A DNA stretch of 64,000 nucleotides from assembly GCF_963677005.1 (NCBI RefSeq), contig NZ_OY781616.1, positions 3,419,001 through 3,483,000 on the forward strand, read 5' to 3'. This DNA comes from Maridesulfovibrio sp. (lineage in GTDB: Bacteria > Desulfobacterota > Desulfovibrionia > Desulfovibrionales > Desulfovibrionaceae). This document shows, in pieces, positions 9,517 to 20,784 of this stretch. Position 1 is the stretch's first letter, and each line of letters opens with the position of its first letter. The notes below the pieces were generated by a model that was not told the DNA's origin, did not search any database, and saw nothing but the letters and a program-made list of their open reading frames with translations. The translations under genes and the position numbers were made by a program.

Positions 9517-10345
9517 GATCCCTCCTGAACAGTTCCATTGAGGTGTTTTCCTGCTCCTTGTACTGGGCGAGGCGCATTTTCAGCTCGTTGAAGTCGACCT
9601 TGTGACCGTCGAACTCGGGTCCGTCCACGCATGCGAATTTGGTTTCGCCGCCGATATTGCAGCGACATGCCCCGCACATGCCTACGCCGTCCACCATAAT
9701 GGAGTTGAGGCTTACGGTTGTTTTTACGCCGAACGGTTTGGTTACCTTGGAAACGGCTTCCATCATGGGAACAGGGCCGATAGCCACGACTTCTGATACG
9801 TCTTTATCTTTTTCCAGCCTGTCGCGCAGAACATCGGTTACAAAGCCTTTGTGCCCGGTGCTGCCGTCATCTGTTGCTATCAGCAGCTCGGGGCAGAATC
9901 CGCCGAGTTCGTCACAGAAAAGGAGCAGGTCCTTGCTGCGTGCACCCACAATGGCGACAACATGGTTGCCGGCCCTGTGGTGGCCCTTGGCTATGTGATG
10001 CATGGCCGCGATTCCGGTTCCGCCGCCCACGCAGATTACCGTGCCGGATTTTTCTATGTGTGTGGCTTTGCCAAGCGGACCGCAGACATCAAGAATGCTG
10101 TCGCCTTCGCTAAGACTCTCAAGCAGGGCGGAACTCTTGCCGACAACCAGATAGACTATGGTTATTGTGCCGGCTTCCGGGTCGGTGTCCGCTATGGTGA
10201 GGGGGATTCGTTCCCCTTTCTCGTGGATGCGCAGAATGACGAAGTTGCCTGGTTTTGCCTTGGCGGCAATTTGGGGACAGTCAATGACCAGCATGCTTGT
10301 CTGGCCGGGGATTAGTGCCTTTTTTGTCAGAATTTGATTGCTCAT
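9509..10345 (-). CDS. nfnA: NADPH-dependent ferredoxin oxidoreductase small subunit NfnA
   Basis: The 278-residue protein is of the ferredoxin-NADP+ reductase type: an N-terminal FAD-binding barrel with RIHEKGERIPLTIAD, a central NAD(P)-binding fold with CVGGGTGIAAMHHIAKG near 107-123, and a C-terminal [2Fe-2S] cysteine set in CGACRCNIGGETKFACVDGP. This layout matches NfnA and the related SudB/HydG subunits. With NfnB it would balance NADH, NADPH and reduced ferredoxin in the cytoplasm, a central need in sulfate reducers and fermenters. ATG 10345 follows TAGGAG. It is the first gene of a two-gene operon that is divergent from the small protein at 10619. Confidence 0.88.
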   Translation of the reverse strand: MSNQILTKKALIPGQTSMLVIDCPQIAAKAKPGNFVILRIHEKGERIPLTIADTDPEAGTITIVYLVVGKSSALLESLSEGDSILDVCGPLGKATHIEKSGTVICVGGGTGIAAMHHIAKGHHRAGNHVVAIVGARSKDLLLFCDELGGFCPELLIATDDGSTGHKGFVTDVLRDRLEKDKDVSEVVAIGPVPMMEAVSKVTKPFGVKTTVSLNSIMVDGVGMCGACRCNIGGETKFACVDGPEFDGHKVDFNELKMRLAQYKEQENTSMELFRRDHG

Positions 10346-10618
10346 AGTCTCCTACACTGCTTAAGTTTAAGGGGAAGTTACTGTTTTGCCCCTCGGAAAG
10401 CAAGACTAAGTCTTCTGCACTTGCCAAACCTGCTGAAGCGTACTATGTTTATGTTACTTAGCAGATCTATATTTTCATAAGCTTCCACGGATGGAAGCCG
10501 AAAATCCCGAGTATCCTTCATGGAAGAATGCGAGAAAGTCGCAGATACGGCGGATTGCCCTTGTCGGCAGTCGGCCTTTTTTGGTGCTTTAGGGATGGTT
10601 TTTATTTCGGAGTGAGCA

Positions 10619-11038
10619 ATGAAAATAGCTACGCAGGGTCTCAGCAGATACTCTGAGAACATGAAGTTGTGGTCCGGGCAGACCGAAAAGGAAGCCGAAA
10701 GTGTTGCTGCGCGTGTAAAGACACGCAGTTTCGGTTTTCGTATCGGTAAGCTGGGCGTAAACTTCACTGCAAAGGACCTCGAATTTGAGCCGGGTGATGC
10801 CGCAAAGGCCTCACAGGATTTCCGATCAAAAGCCTACCCCCGAACCCAGAGCGAAGAACGTCATGTTCAAAACGTGTCTCAGCAGTTGGCGTTGACACAG
10901 GCTGCTCTTTCGGAGGACTCCGCCACATTCAACCCAGGATCTTCCGGTTACATGCGGGCCAGGGCCGTCAATGCATATTCTCAGCAGGCTGCCAGTCTTG
11001 ATTATGCTCTTCCGGGCAGCACGCTTGGCAAAGTCTGA
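10619..11038 (+). CDS. Small protein of unknown function
   Basis: I do not recognise this 139-residue protein. It starts with ATG after GGAGTGAGCA, has coding-like base composition, and shows no signal peptide, membrane helix or cysteine. It is rich in Ser, Ala and Gln, with a positively charged first half (TRSFGFRIGKLGVNF) and a C-terminal half (SQQLALTQAALSEDS, YMRARAVNAYSQQAA) that should form amphipathic helices, so a helical or secreted structural role is possible but unproven. It is divergent from nfnAB, with 273 bases between. No partner gene is next to it. Confidence 0.6.
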   Translation: MKIATQGLSRYSENMKLWSGQTEKEAESVAARVKTRSFGFRIGKLGVNFTAKDLEFEPGDAAKASQDFRSKAYPRTQSEERHVQNVSQQLALTQAALSEDSATFNPGSSGYMRARAVNAYSQQAASLDYALPGSTLGKV

Positions 11039-11554
11039 TATTCAGTGTTTCAGGGAATAGCCCGCCAAAGCAGTAGCTTTAATCCTGTACGGATATATAT
11101 TTTGTCTGGTAGGACAACCACCCGTAATTGTTTACAGCTTATCCCCGAATTCAGTGTAGTACGGTGTATGTTTGCAAAAAAAGACCTCTTTGCATTAATA
11201 TAATTTGATGGGTCAATCAATCGTTTTTGTAATAAAAATGGAATAAAGTTCTTCATGGCGTAATATCCGTATCATTTACGGTATGTTTGACCGGGCTGCA
11301 TCAGCGAATGCTGAAGCAGCCTTGTTTTTTTGGTGGAAAGTGAGCTTTTTAGCGTATGTTATATGTATAACTGAGTGTTACGCAGGTTCTTTTTATTCCG
11401 CGGCGTATTGTCGGGATGGCGGGCATTCTGTATTAGACAGTTACGAACAAATACCGTAATAAGAAATCCCTTTATTTTTTTGGGAGGGGCAACTGCTTCA
11501 TCTTGTAAATAACTTCAAGCCGACTGCCGATTTGGGGATGTCGACAATTTTAAT
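11039..11554. other. 516-base gap with an isolated terminator hairpin
   Basis: This AT-rich stretch separates the small protein from lepA. I see no convincing open frame. The one clear structure is the hairpin at 11294-11331. A TATAAT at 11199-11204 lacks a well-spaced -35 box. The region could hold a short untranslated transcript ending at the hairpin, or a long 3' end of the gene before it. Confidence 0.4.
11294..11331 (+). terminator. Rho-independent terminator
   Basis: GGCTGC-A-TCAGC pairs with GCTGA-A-GCAGCC across a short loop and is followed by TTGTTTTTTT. The shape is that of a strong plus-strand terminator. It lies 256 bases past the stop of the gene at 10619 and 224 bases before lepA. 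Confidence 0.65.
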
Positions 11555-13360
<1,806 letters not shown>

Positions 13361-13413
13361 TTAAAAATGCTACCCCCTGCGAAACTACGCAGGAAAAGAC
13401 AAAGGATATTATA

Positions 13414-14016
13414 ATGAACCCCAGATGGCAGAGCACTCTCAAAGAGTATATAGAGGCGCTTTTCATCGCGCTTGTGCTGGCCCTTTTTATCAGAACTTTC
13501 ATTGTGCAGGCGTTCAAGATACCTTCCGGGTCCATGCTGCAGACTCTGCAGATAGGCGATCACCTGCTTGTAAGCAAGTTTACATATGGTGTTAAAGTCC
13601 CGTTCACCGACAAGGTTATCGTGCCGGTCGGTGATCCGGAATACAAGGATATTATTGTTTTCAGATATCCCGGTGATCCAAGCAAGGATTACATCAAGAG
13701 GGTTATCGGAGTTCCCGGTGACACTGTTGAAATCAAAAACAAGAAAGTTTTTGTAAACGGCAAGGAACTGAACGAACCTTACGTTCAGTATACGGACAGT
13801 GCCCATGTTTCAACTCTGCGTGATAATATGCCCGCGCGGAAAATACCCGAAGGCGAATATTTCGTCATGGGTGACAACCGCGACGGTTCCAATGATTCCC
13901 GGTTCTGGGGCAACGTGCCCCGCGAGAATATCTTAGGAAAGGCGTGGATAATCTATTGGTCTTGGGGCGGTCCCAAGACCGTCCGCTGGGAGCGCATTGG
14001 CGATCTGATCCATTAG
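13414..14016 (+). CDS. lepB: Signal peptidase I
   Basis: The 200-residue inner-membrane protease cleaves signal peptides from exported proteins. One N-terminal membrane helix spans ~11-30 with the catalytic domain in the periplasm. The nucleophile is Ser40 in IPSGSML and the general base is Lys95 in DYIKRVIGVPGD. The conserved GDNRDGSNDSRFWG segment lies near 151-164. ATG follows AAAGGATATTATA. It is co-oriented with lepA and closed by the terminator at 14045. Confidence 0.97.
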   Translation: MNPRWQSTLKEYIEALFIALVLALFIRTFIVQAFKIPSGSMLQTLQIGDHLLVSKFTYGVKVPFTDKVIVPVGDPEYKDIIVFRYPGDPSKDYIKRVIGVPGDTVEIKNKKVFVNGKELNEPYVQYTDSAHVSTLRDNMPARKIPEGEYFVMGDNRDGSNDSRFWGNVPRENILGKAWIIYWSWGGPKTVRWERIGDLIH

Positions 14017-14044
14017 CGCAGCAGGTTGAATCTGGATATAAGAA

Positions 14045-14078
14045 AGCCCCGGTGCAGTCGCGCCGGGGCTTTAGTTTT
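14045..14078 (+). terminator. Rho-independent terminator of lepA-lepB
   Basis: AGCCCCGG and CCGGGGCT form a GC-rich stem with a 10-base loop, followed by TTAGTTTT, 29 bases past the lepB stop. Confidence 0.85.
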
Positions 14079-14227
14079 GTCCTGTGTTCGTCTGGCCGGA
14101 GTAAGGGGGAACAGTGCCCGTGCAACCGGAATCTGGCAGCCTGCATTGCTCCGGGTATTGTAATGTGTTGCCTGTGCCTGTTTCTTCTGCTAGTTATCTC
14201 CTAGTAATTTTTTTTGATAGATCGTGA

Positions 14228-15328
<1,101 letters not shown>

Positions 15329-15360
15329 CTCCGTTTACAGCGGAGAAAACAGATGCGCCG

Positions 15361-15468
15361 GTCCCTGGCGGGACGGCTTCGGACATAGCTACCGAAGTTC
15401 GGCGCTATCATGATGCAGACAGAAGGGGCGGGGATGGCTTTGACGTCCCTGTAGCCCCTTTTTCTGTC
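15361..15468 (+). promoter_or_regulatory. Structured mreB-mreC intergenic leader (three hairpins)
   Basis: Three successive stems are visible: GTCCC/GGGAC at 15361-15374, CTTCGG/CCGAAG at 15377-15397, and a long GACAGAAGGGGC/GCCCC-(TTT)-TTCTGTC stem at 15418-15468 with a T-rich right arm. The last could be a partial terminator or attenuator that lowers mreC-D-mrdA-rodA expression relative to mreB. That role is inference. Confidence 0.55.
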
Positions 15469-15530
15469 TTCGGGATTTTGTTGTTATCAGATCGGCTACC
15501 GATCTTCAGTCCTTAATCAGAGGTCTCAGC

Positions 15531-16412
15531 GTGAAGCTCAAGCGTGCCGCCATAGCCGTAATCCTCGGCCTTTTCGTCTGCCTCAGTCTTTATTCATGGA
15601 ACCTGAGGTCCGGGCAGTTGGACCGGTTGTCCGGCGTTTCCGGGCTTGAAGCCGTTAAATGGGTTCTTTGGCCCGGTGAATGGATTCATGATCACGCCGT
15701 CGCCTTCTGGGACCGGTATATCTATCTTGTCGGTCTGCGAGAACTTAACGATAAGCTCAGTTCCCAGAACAGTCTCATGCGTCTTGAAATCATGAAGCTG
15801 CGGGAGAAAGCCGCGGAAGCCGAGAGGCTCAGGAAGCTTCTGGATATGGATGCCGTAGACGGATGGGAGACAGAGGGAACCAGAATTATTGCCCATAGGA
15901 TGGGCCCTTCTGCAGCCCTTGATTCAGTCATTGTTGCCAAAGGTTCATTTTCAGGGGTAAAATCCGATGCCCCGGTGCTCACCCCGGAGGGGGTAATGGG
16001 CCGGGTGGTGGAGCCCGGTTTCACTGCTTCCCAGGCGATGCTCGTCACCGACCGTAACAGCCGTATTTCCGTACGCGGACAGTTGAACCGTTCCGCAGGG
16101 CTGCTCATCGGTAACGGAGACGGCGAGCCTCTGAGCGTGAAATACATGAAGATCAACGCTCCCGTGGATGAGGGCGAGATCCTGGTCACTTCCGGACTTG
16201 CCGGGATATTTCCTCCCGGATTGCCGGTTGCCCGCATCACTTCTGTTGAGCGTTCCGACATCTCCCTCTTCCTTAAGGTTGAAGCCGTTCCTCTGGTGGA
16301 TATGGAGGATACCGAAGATGTTCTCCTGCTGTACAGGACCATCGCTCAGAATGCCACGTCATCCGGAAATTCCACAGTGTCCGGCAACTCCACTGCAACA
16401 GCGGGAGAGTGA
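15531..16412 (+). CDS. mreC: Rod shape-determining protein MreC
   Basis: The 293-residue protein is a single-pass inner-membrane component of the elongasome that regulates PBP2 from the periplasm. The membrane helix spans ~6-23 and a coiled coil ~68-105 (LNDKLSSQNSLMRLEIMKLREKAAEAERLR). The two beta-barrel domains contain the conserved LTPEGVMGRVVEPG and VTSGLAGIFPPGLPVARI segments. The start is GTG after AGAGG. The last ~20 residues are low complexity, rich in Ser, Asn and Thr. It overlaps or abuts mreD. Confidence 0.93.
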   Translation: MKLKRAAIAVILGLFVCLSLYSWNLRSGQLDRLSGVSGLEAVKWVLWPGEWIHDHAVAFWDRYIYLVGLRELNDKLSSQNSLMRLEIMKLREKAAEAERLRKLLDMDAVDGWETEGTRIIAHRMGPSAALDSVIVAKGSFSGVKSDAPVLTPEGVMGRVVEPGFTASQAMLVTDRNSRISVRGQLNRSAGLLIGNGDGEPLSVKYMKINAPVDEGEILVTSGLAGIFPPGLPVARITSVERSDISLFLKVEAVPLVDMEDTEDVLLLYRTIAQNATSSGNSTVSGNSTATAGE

Positions 16413-16414
16413 CG

Positions 16415-16876
16415 ATGTTTCCTGTCTTCTGGTGGGCTGTCTTCACATTCGCGGCTATCTGGGCTCAGAAAACGGTGCCCGGCGTTGATTTTATGGCCCC
16501 GGGAGTCCTGCTTTGCCTGCAGCTTAATAAACGTACCCAGCTTTTCTGGCTTATCTTTTTCTGGTCGCTTATACAGGATGGTATCGGCGGTCTGCCTTTC
16601 GGCTATTCCGTGGCCTGGTATCTTTCCATTCTGGCTCTTTATCGCGGGGGAGAGATGTTTTTCGATGTGCAGTCCATGATGTTCGCATTGCTTTGCGGGG
16701 GTATGCTCGGGGTGATGCATGTGGCCCTTACCGCTACCATGTCCATGCTTGCCGATATGGCATTTGTGCCGGATCGTTATATTTACGAAGGCGTTATTCA
16801 GGCTGTGGTTTTTCCCGTGGTCTGGCTGTTGCTGAAGCTTGTCTATCCGTCGGGGTTCAAGAATGAGCCTGTATGA
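16415..16876 (+). CDS. mreD: Rod shape-determining protein MreD
   Basis: The 153-residue hydrophobic protein has about five membrane helices and sits between mreC and mrdA, which identifies it as MreD, the integral-membrane partner of MreC. Sequence conservation in this family is low, so position and topology carry most of the weight. ATG 16415 is chosen because GGGAG sits seven bases upstream; an overlapping GTG at 16409 is too close to that site. The 3' end overlaps mrdA by 14 bases. Confidence 0.85.
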   Translation: MFPVFWWAVFTFAAIWAQKTVPGVDFMAPGVLLCLQLNKRTQLFWLIFFWSLIQDGIGGLPFGYSVAWYLSILALYRGGEMFFDVQSMMFALLCGGMLGVMHVALTATMSMLADMAFVPDRYIYEGVIQAVVFPVVWLLLKLVYPSGFKNEPV

Positions 16877-18659
16877 ATCCAAAAAACAGGAACCTCCCAA
16901 AAACGGTCTGCTGCTGTTGCAGGGGCTGATTCTTCTGCTTTTCTGCATTTTTGCGTTGCGGTTCTGGTATCTCCAGATTCACAAGGGGGAGTATTTTTCG
17001 GAGCAGGCGCGAAACAATCAGTTGCGGCAGGACAGTCTCTATGCCCCTCGCGGTCTTATAAGAGACCGGAACGGCCGGCTTCTTGCCGTTAATGAGCCTG
17101 CCTACGCACTGGGTATCGTTCGCGAAGACTGCAAGGATCTGGAAGGAACTTTGCGCACGGTGGCCGAATGGACCGGCGTAGACCTTGAAAAGATCAGGAA
17201 GACGTTCAAGAAGTCCAAGCGGCGTGTTAAACCGTTCGAACCCCTCATTCTTGTTCCCAATCTTACATTCGAGCAGGTTGCTCTTATTGAAGCTAATTCA
17301 CTGCATTGGCCCGGACTTGAGGTTGTTGTGCGTCCGCGGAGAAGATACATTCAGGGCCCTTTGCTTTCTCATGTGCTGGGTTACGTGGCTGAAGTGGATG
17401 AAGAAGAGCTTGAAGCCGATTCCGACCTGGCTGTGGGCGATTATGTGGGCAAACAGGGATTGGAATATGTACTTGAGAAGCGCTTCCGCGGGGTCAAGGG
17501 ACGTCGGCAGCTGGAAGTCGATGCCACCGGGCGGCGTCTGAAGGAACGCGTTCTGACGCCTCCTGCTGCCGGAGAGGACATAGACCTTTCCATCGATCTG
17601 GATCTTCAGGAACTCGGCGGGAAGCTTCTTGAAGGCAAATCCGGATCCGTCCTGGTTATGAATCCGGATAACGGACAGATTCTGGCTTTTGTCAGCGCGC
17701 CATCCTACGACAACAATTCCTTTACCGTCGGACTGAGCAAGAAGGAATGGGAGACTTTGCGTGATGACCCCAGAACTCCGTTGCAGAACAGGGTCATCCA
17801 ATCGGTCTATCCTCCGGGTTCGGTCTTCAAGCTTACCATCGCCGGAGCAGGTCTGCACTATGGAGTGATTACTCCCGAGGATACCGTTTACTGCCCCGGA
17901 TTCGTCAAGCTCGGCAAGTATACGTTCCGGTGCTGGAAACGGGGCGGGCACGGAGAAACAAATCTTGAAAAGTCGCTGGTTGAGTCCTGTGACGTCTATT
18001 ATTACAAACTGGGAATGAAACTCGGCGTAGACAGGATGAGCGAGTTTGCGCGCAAATCCGGATACGGAGAGCTTACCGGAATATCCCTGCCGCATGAAAA
18101 AGCGGGGCTTATCCCTACCCGTGCGTGGAAGCGCAAGAGGTTCGGAGAGATCTGGCATCCCGGTGAAAACCTGAACTTTGCTATCGGCCAGGGGTATACG
18201 CTGGTGACTCCGCTGCAGGTGGCCAGGACAATTTCCGCCATTGTCAACGGAGGCAGGTTGCTGCGTCCGCAGCTTCTTGCCGGGGAACCGGCCGAGGAAC
18301 AGGGGCGGTTGCCGCTTACAGACGCTCAGAGAGAGCTGATTCGCAAGGCCATGATAAAAACAGTTGACGGCGACCACGGGACTGCCCGCAGACTGCGCAG
18401 GAAAGGTGTTATAACCGGCGGAAAAACCGGGACCGCACAGGTGGTCAAACTCACCGATGAACTGAAGAAGATGAAGGACAAGGATATCCCCTATAAATAC
18501 CGGGATCATGCCTGGATGGCCAGCTTTGCGGAAAAAGGATCCAAACGGTACGTGGTGGTCTGCATGGTGGAGCACGGTCTGCACGGCGGGTCCGGGGCCG
18601 GTCCTGTGGTCAAGGCCATCTATGATCACCTTTTTGCTGAAGAAAAGGACGCTAAATAA
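16863..18659 (+). CDS. mrdA: Penicillin-binding protein 2 (elongation transpeptidase)
   Basis: The 598-residue class B PBP cross-links peptidoglycan during side-wall growth. A membrane helix spans ~15-36, the dimerisation/pedestal domain ~55-220 and the transpeptidase ~255-590. Catalytic motifs are SVFK (Ser320, Lys323), SCD at 375-377 in place of the generic SxN, and KTG at 521-523. ATG 16863 lies inside the end of mreD; an upstream in-frame start at 16839 would lengthen the cytoplasmic tail and lacks support. The gene overlaps rodA by one base (TAATG), so the transferase-polymerase pair is probably translationally coupled. Confidence 0.95.
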   Translation: MSLYESKKQEPPKNGLLLLQGLILLLFCIFALRFWYLQIHKGEYFSEQARNNQLRQDSLYAPRGLIRDRNGRLLAVNEPAYALGIVREDCKDLEGTLRTVAEWTGVDLEKIRKTFKKSKRRVKPFEPLILVPNLTFEQVALIEANSLHWPGLEVVVRPRRRYIQGPLLSHVLGYVAEVDEEELEADSDLAVGDYVGKQGLEYVLEKRFRGVKGRRQLEVDATGRRLKERVLTPPAAGEDIDLSIDLDLQELGGKLLEGKSGSVLVMNPDNGQILAFVSAPSYDNNSFTVGLSKKEWETLRDDPRTPLQNRVIQSVYPPGSVFKLTIAGAGLHYGVITPEDTVYCPGFVKLGKYTFRCWKRGGHGETNLEKSLVESCDVYYYKLGMKLGVDRMSEFARKSGYGELTGISLPHEKAGLIPTRAWKRKRFGEIWHPGENLNFAIGQGYTLVTPLQVARTISAIVNGGRLLRPQLLAGEPAEEQGRLPLTDAQRELIRKAMIKTVDGDHGTARRLRRKGVITGGKTGTAQVVKLTDELKKMKDKDIPYKYRDHAWMASFAEKGSKRYVVVCMVEHGLHGGSGAGPVVKAIYDHLFAEEKDAK

Positions 18660-19774
18660 TGTCTCCCGTTGACAGAAGACTCCTCACCCACATGAACTGG
18701 CTTTTGCTGGGACTGGCTGCACTGCTGTTCTTCGTAGGCGTGCTCAACCTGTATTCAGCAAGCGGTTTCAGGCTTGAGGAAGGGATGAGTGTCAGTTCAT
18801 TTTACCAGAAACAGCTGATCTGGGGACTGCTCGGTTTTGCCGGAATGATCACCTTCATGCTTTTCGATTACCGGCATCTGCAGACCATAGCCTGGCCGTT
18901 GTTTCTGGTCACGGTTGTCCTGCTGCTGGCTGTTCCGCTGGTGGGCAAGACCATTTATGGCGCAAGGCGCTGGCTCGATCTCGGATTTTTCAATTTTCAG
19001 CCGAGTGAAATGGCGAAGATCACAATTCTTATCATCGGCGCGAAAGTCCTTTCGCGCAACAGTGATCCGCTTAACCTCAAGAATCTGGCCTATGTTGTCG
19101 GGGTAGGTATTATCCCGGCCGGTATGGTCATTATTCAACCGGACCTCGGGTCCGGGCTCAACATCCTGCTCATTCTGGGCGGGATGATTCTGTACAGGGG
19201 GCTTACGCCCAAGCTGTTCAAAACACTGGCTCTGGTCGGGCCCTGTATCATCCCGGTAGGCTGGCTTTTTCTGCATGACTACCAGAAGCGCAGGATAGTC
19301 TCCTTCATGAATCCGGCCAGCGATCCGCTGGGGTCGGGGTACCACATTATCCAGTCCGAAATAGCCATCGGTTCCGGCAAGATCTGGGGTAAGGGATTTC
19401 TGGGCGGAACCCAGTCCCAGCTGCGGTTTCTGCCGGAAAAGCATACCGACTTCGCCATAGCCGTTTTCGGAGAGGAGTGGGGTTTTGCCGGGGCCATGTT
19501 CCTGCTGACCATGTTCTGTGTGTTTCTTTATCAGATGGTGGTCACTGCGCGGGACGCAAAAGACCTGTTCGGAAGCTACCTTGCGGCAGGCGTGTTCTTT
19601 TATTTCTTCTGGCAAATCCTTATCAATATGGGTATGGTCCTCGGACTAATGCCAGTAGTGGGAATTCCCTTGCCCTTCATCAGTTACGGAGGCAGCGGAA
19701 CCGTTGTAAATCTTTGCCTCGTGGGGCTCGTTCTTAACGTGTCCATGAGGCGTTATGTCTTTAAACAGGGGTAA
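18659..19774 (+). CDS. rodA: Peptidoglycan glycosyltransferase RodA
   Basis: The 371-residue SEDS-family protein polymerises lipid II with PBP2. About ten membrane helices are visible. Family signatures include ARRWLDLGFFNFQPSEMAKI near 101-120, the periplasmic loop with HTDFAIAVFGEEWG near 261-274 containing the catalytic-type Asp, and PLPFISYGGSG near 338-348. Start ATG overlaps the mrdA stop. Confidence 0.96.
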   Translation: MSPVDRRLLTHMNWLLLGLAALLFFVGVLNLYSASGFRLEEGMSVSSFYQKQLIWGLLGFAGMITFMLFDYRHLQTIAWPLFLVTVVLLLAVPLVGKTIYGARRWLDLGFFNFQPSEMAKITILIIGAKVLSRNSDPLNLKNLAYVVGVGIIPAGMVIIQPDLGSGLNILLILGGMILYRGLTPKLFKTLALVGPCIIPVGWLFLHDYQKRRIVSFMNPASDPLGSGYHIIQSEIAIGSGKIWGKGFLGGTQSQLRFLPEKHTDFAIAVFGEEWGFAGAMFLLTMFCVFLYQMVVTARDAKDLFGSYLAAGVFFYFFWQILINMGMVLGLMPVVGIPLPFISYGGSGTVVNLCLVGLVLNVSMRRYVFKQG

Positions 19775-19826
19775 TCAGGCCGTGTTCGGATTTTCAAAAA
19801 ACGGCTCAGGGGGAAAAGGAGCTCAA

Positions 19827-20195
19827 ATGGCAAGAGATGAAATCAATGCTTTTTTAGGTACTGGAACGGATTATCAGGGCAAGCTCAACTTTCAGGGAGC
19901 TGTGCGCATTGACGGCAATTTCAAGGGCGAAGTCGAATCCGAAGGGACTCTTGTCGTCGGAAAGGAAGCTTCTGTGGAAGGGGTGCTGAAAGTCGGCCAG
20001 CTTGTGCTGAGCGGAAAGCTCTCCGGCGAAGTCTTCGCCAGGGAAAAAGCCGTTCTCCATAAGACCGCCAATCTTCAGGGGAACCTGCTTACCCCGGTGC
20101 TGGTCGTGGAGGAAGGAGCTGTTCTTGAAGGGCGGGTAACCATGACTTCGGGGGCTTCGGAATCCGTTGAAACAGAAACTCAAGAAATAAGTTAA
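19827..20195 (+). CDS. Bactofilin
   Basis: The 122-residue protein is a polymer-forming bactofilin (DUF583). A beta-helical core at ~12-105 is built from repeats such as YQGKLNFQGAVRIDGNFKGEVES and VLEGRVTM, with short disordered ends. Bactofilins assemble nucleotide-free filaments at the membrane and often localise cell-wall enzymes. ATG 19827 follows AAAAGGAG; a longer frame from 19755 overlaps rodA and lacks this site. It lies 52 bases past rodA and 142 before the ATP synthase genes, so it may be the last gene of the elongasome cluster. Confidence 0.93.
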   Translation: MARDEINAFLGTGTDYQGKLNFQGAVRIDGNFKGEVESEGTLVVGKEASVEGVLKVGQLVLSGKLSGEVFAREKAVLHKTANLQGNLLTPVLVVEEGAVLEGRVTMTSGASESVETETQEIS

Positions 20196-20263
20196 AAAAA
20201 TAACAAGCCAGTATTCACGGGGGCTGAAAAGGTAAAAGGAAGCTGTTCAAATCGAAAAACCCT

Positions 20264-20292
20264 TTGACACAACCTTTAAAATTAGCTAAACC
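20264..20292 (+). promoter_or_regulatory. Probable sigma-70 promoter of the atp operon
   Basis: A perfect TTGACA (20264-20269) is followed, after 17 bases, by TAAACC (20287-20292), a moderate -10. Transcription would begin ~45 bases before atpF'. Confidence 0.5.
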
Positions 20293-20337
20293 GCGACTGA
20301 CTTTGGACAAAAATTCACAACCTTTTCGGGAGCAGGC

Positions 20338-20754
20338 ATGATTGATTTAGATATTAGCTTTTTTATCCAGTTAGCGAACTTCATCATCACCCTTCTTGTT
20401 CTCAACCTTATCATGTTCCGTCCAATCCGCGAAATCATTCGCAAACGTGCGGAGCTTATGAGCGACCAGTTGGCCAAAGTGGAGAATTTTACTTCACTGG
20501 CCGACACAAAGGTTAAGGATTACGAAGCTGCTTTGGATTCCGCCCGCAAAGAAGGCATGGATATCCGGAACAACTTCAAAGAACAGGGCGCTGCTCAGGA
20601 ACAGACATTGATCAACGAGGCCGGAAAAGTTGCCGCAGCAACTATGAAGGAAGCTCGTGCGGAAGTGGCAGCTGAGAAAAATGCTGCTATGGATGTTCTT
20701 GGCGGCGAAGTTGAAGCTTTTGCTCAGAAGGTTACAGCCAAGGTTCTTGGCTAG
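20338..20754 (+). CDS. atpF': ATP synthase F0 subunit b'
   Basis: The 138-residue protein is the shorter of two b-type stator subunits. A membrane helix spans ~7-26 (FFIQLANFIITLLVLNLIMF), directly followed by RPIREIIRKR and a long charged helix that would dimerise with the b subunit and reach F1. ATG follows GGGAG. Paired b and b' genes are known from Desulfovibrio, cyanobacteria and others. Only the stator and F1 genes are here; subunits a and c are not in the window. Confidence 0.92.
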   Translation: MIDLDISFFIQLANFIITLLVLNLIMFRPIREIIRKRAELMSDQLAKVENFTSLADTKVKDYEAALDSARKEGMDIRNNFKEQGAAQEQTLINEAGKVAAATMKEARAEVAAEKNAAMDVLGGEVEAFAQKVTAKVLG

Positions 20755-20784
20755 GCCTAATCAATATCGAAGGGGGGTTTAGCC

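Noticed and set aside
11283..11459. 58-codon frame over the terminator at 11294
   Set aside because: It runs through a strong terminator hairpin and has no ribosome-binding site.
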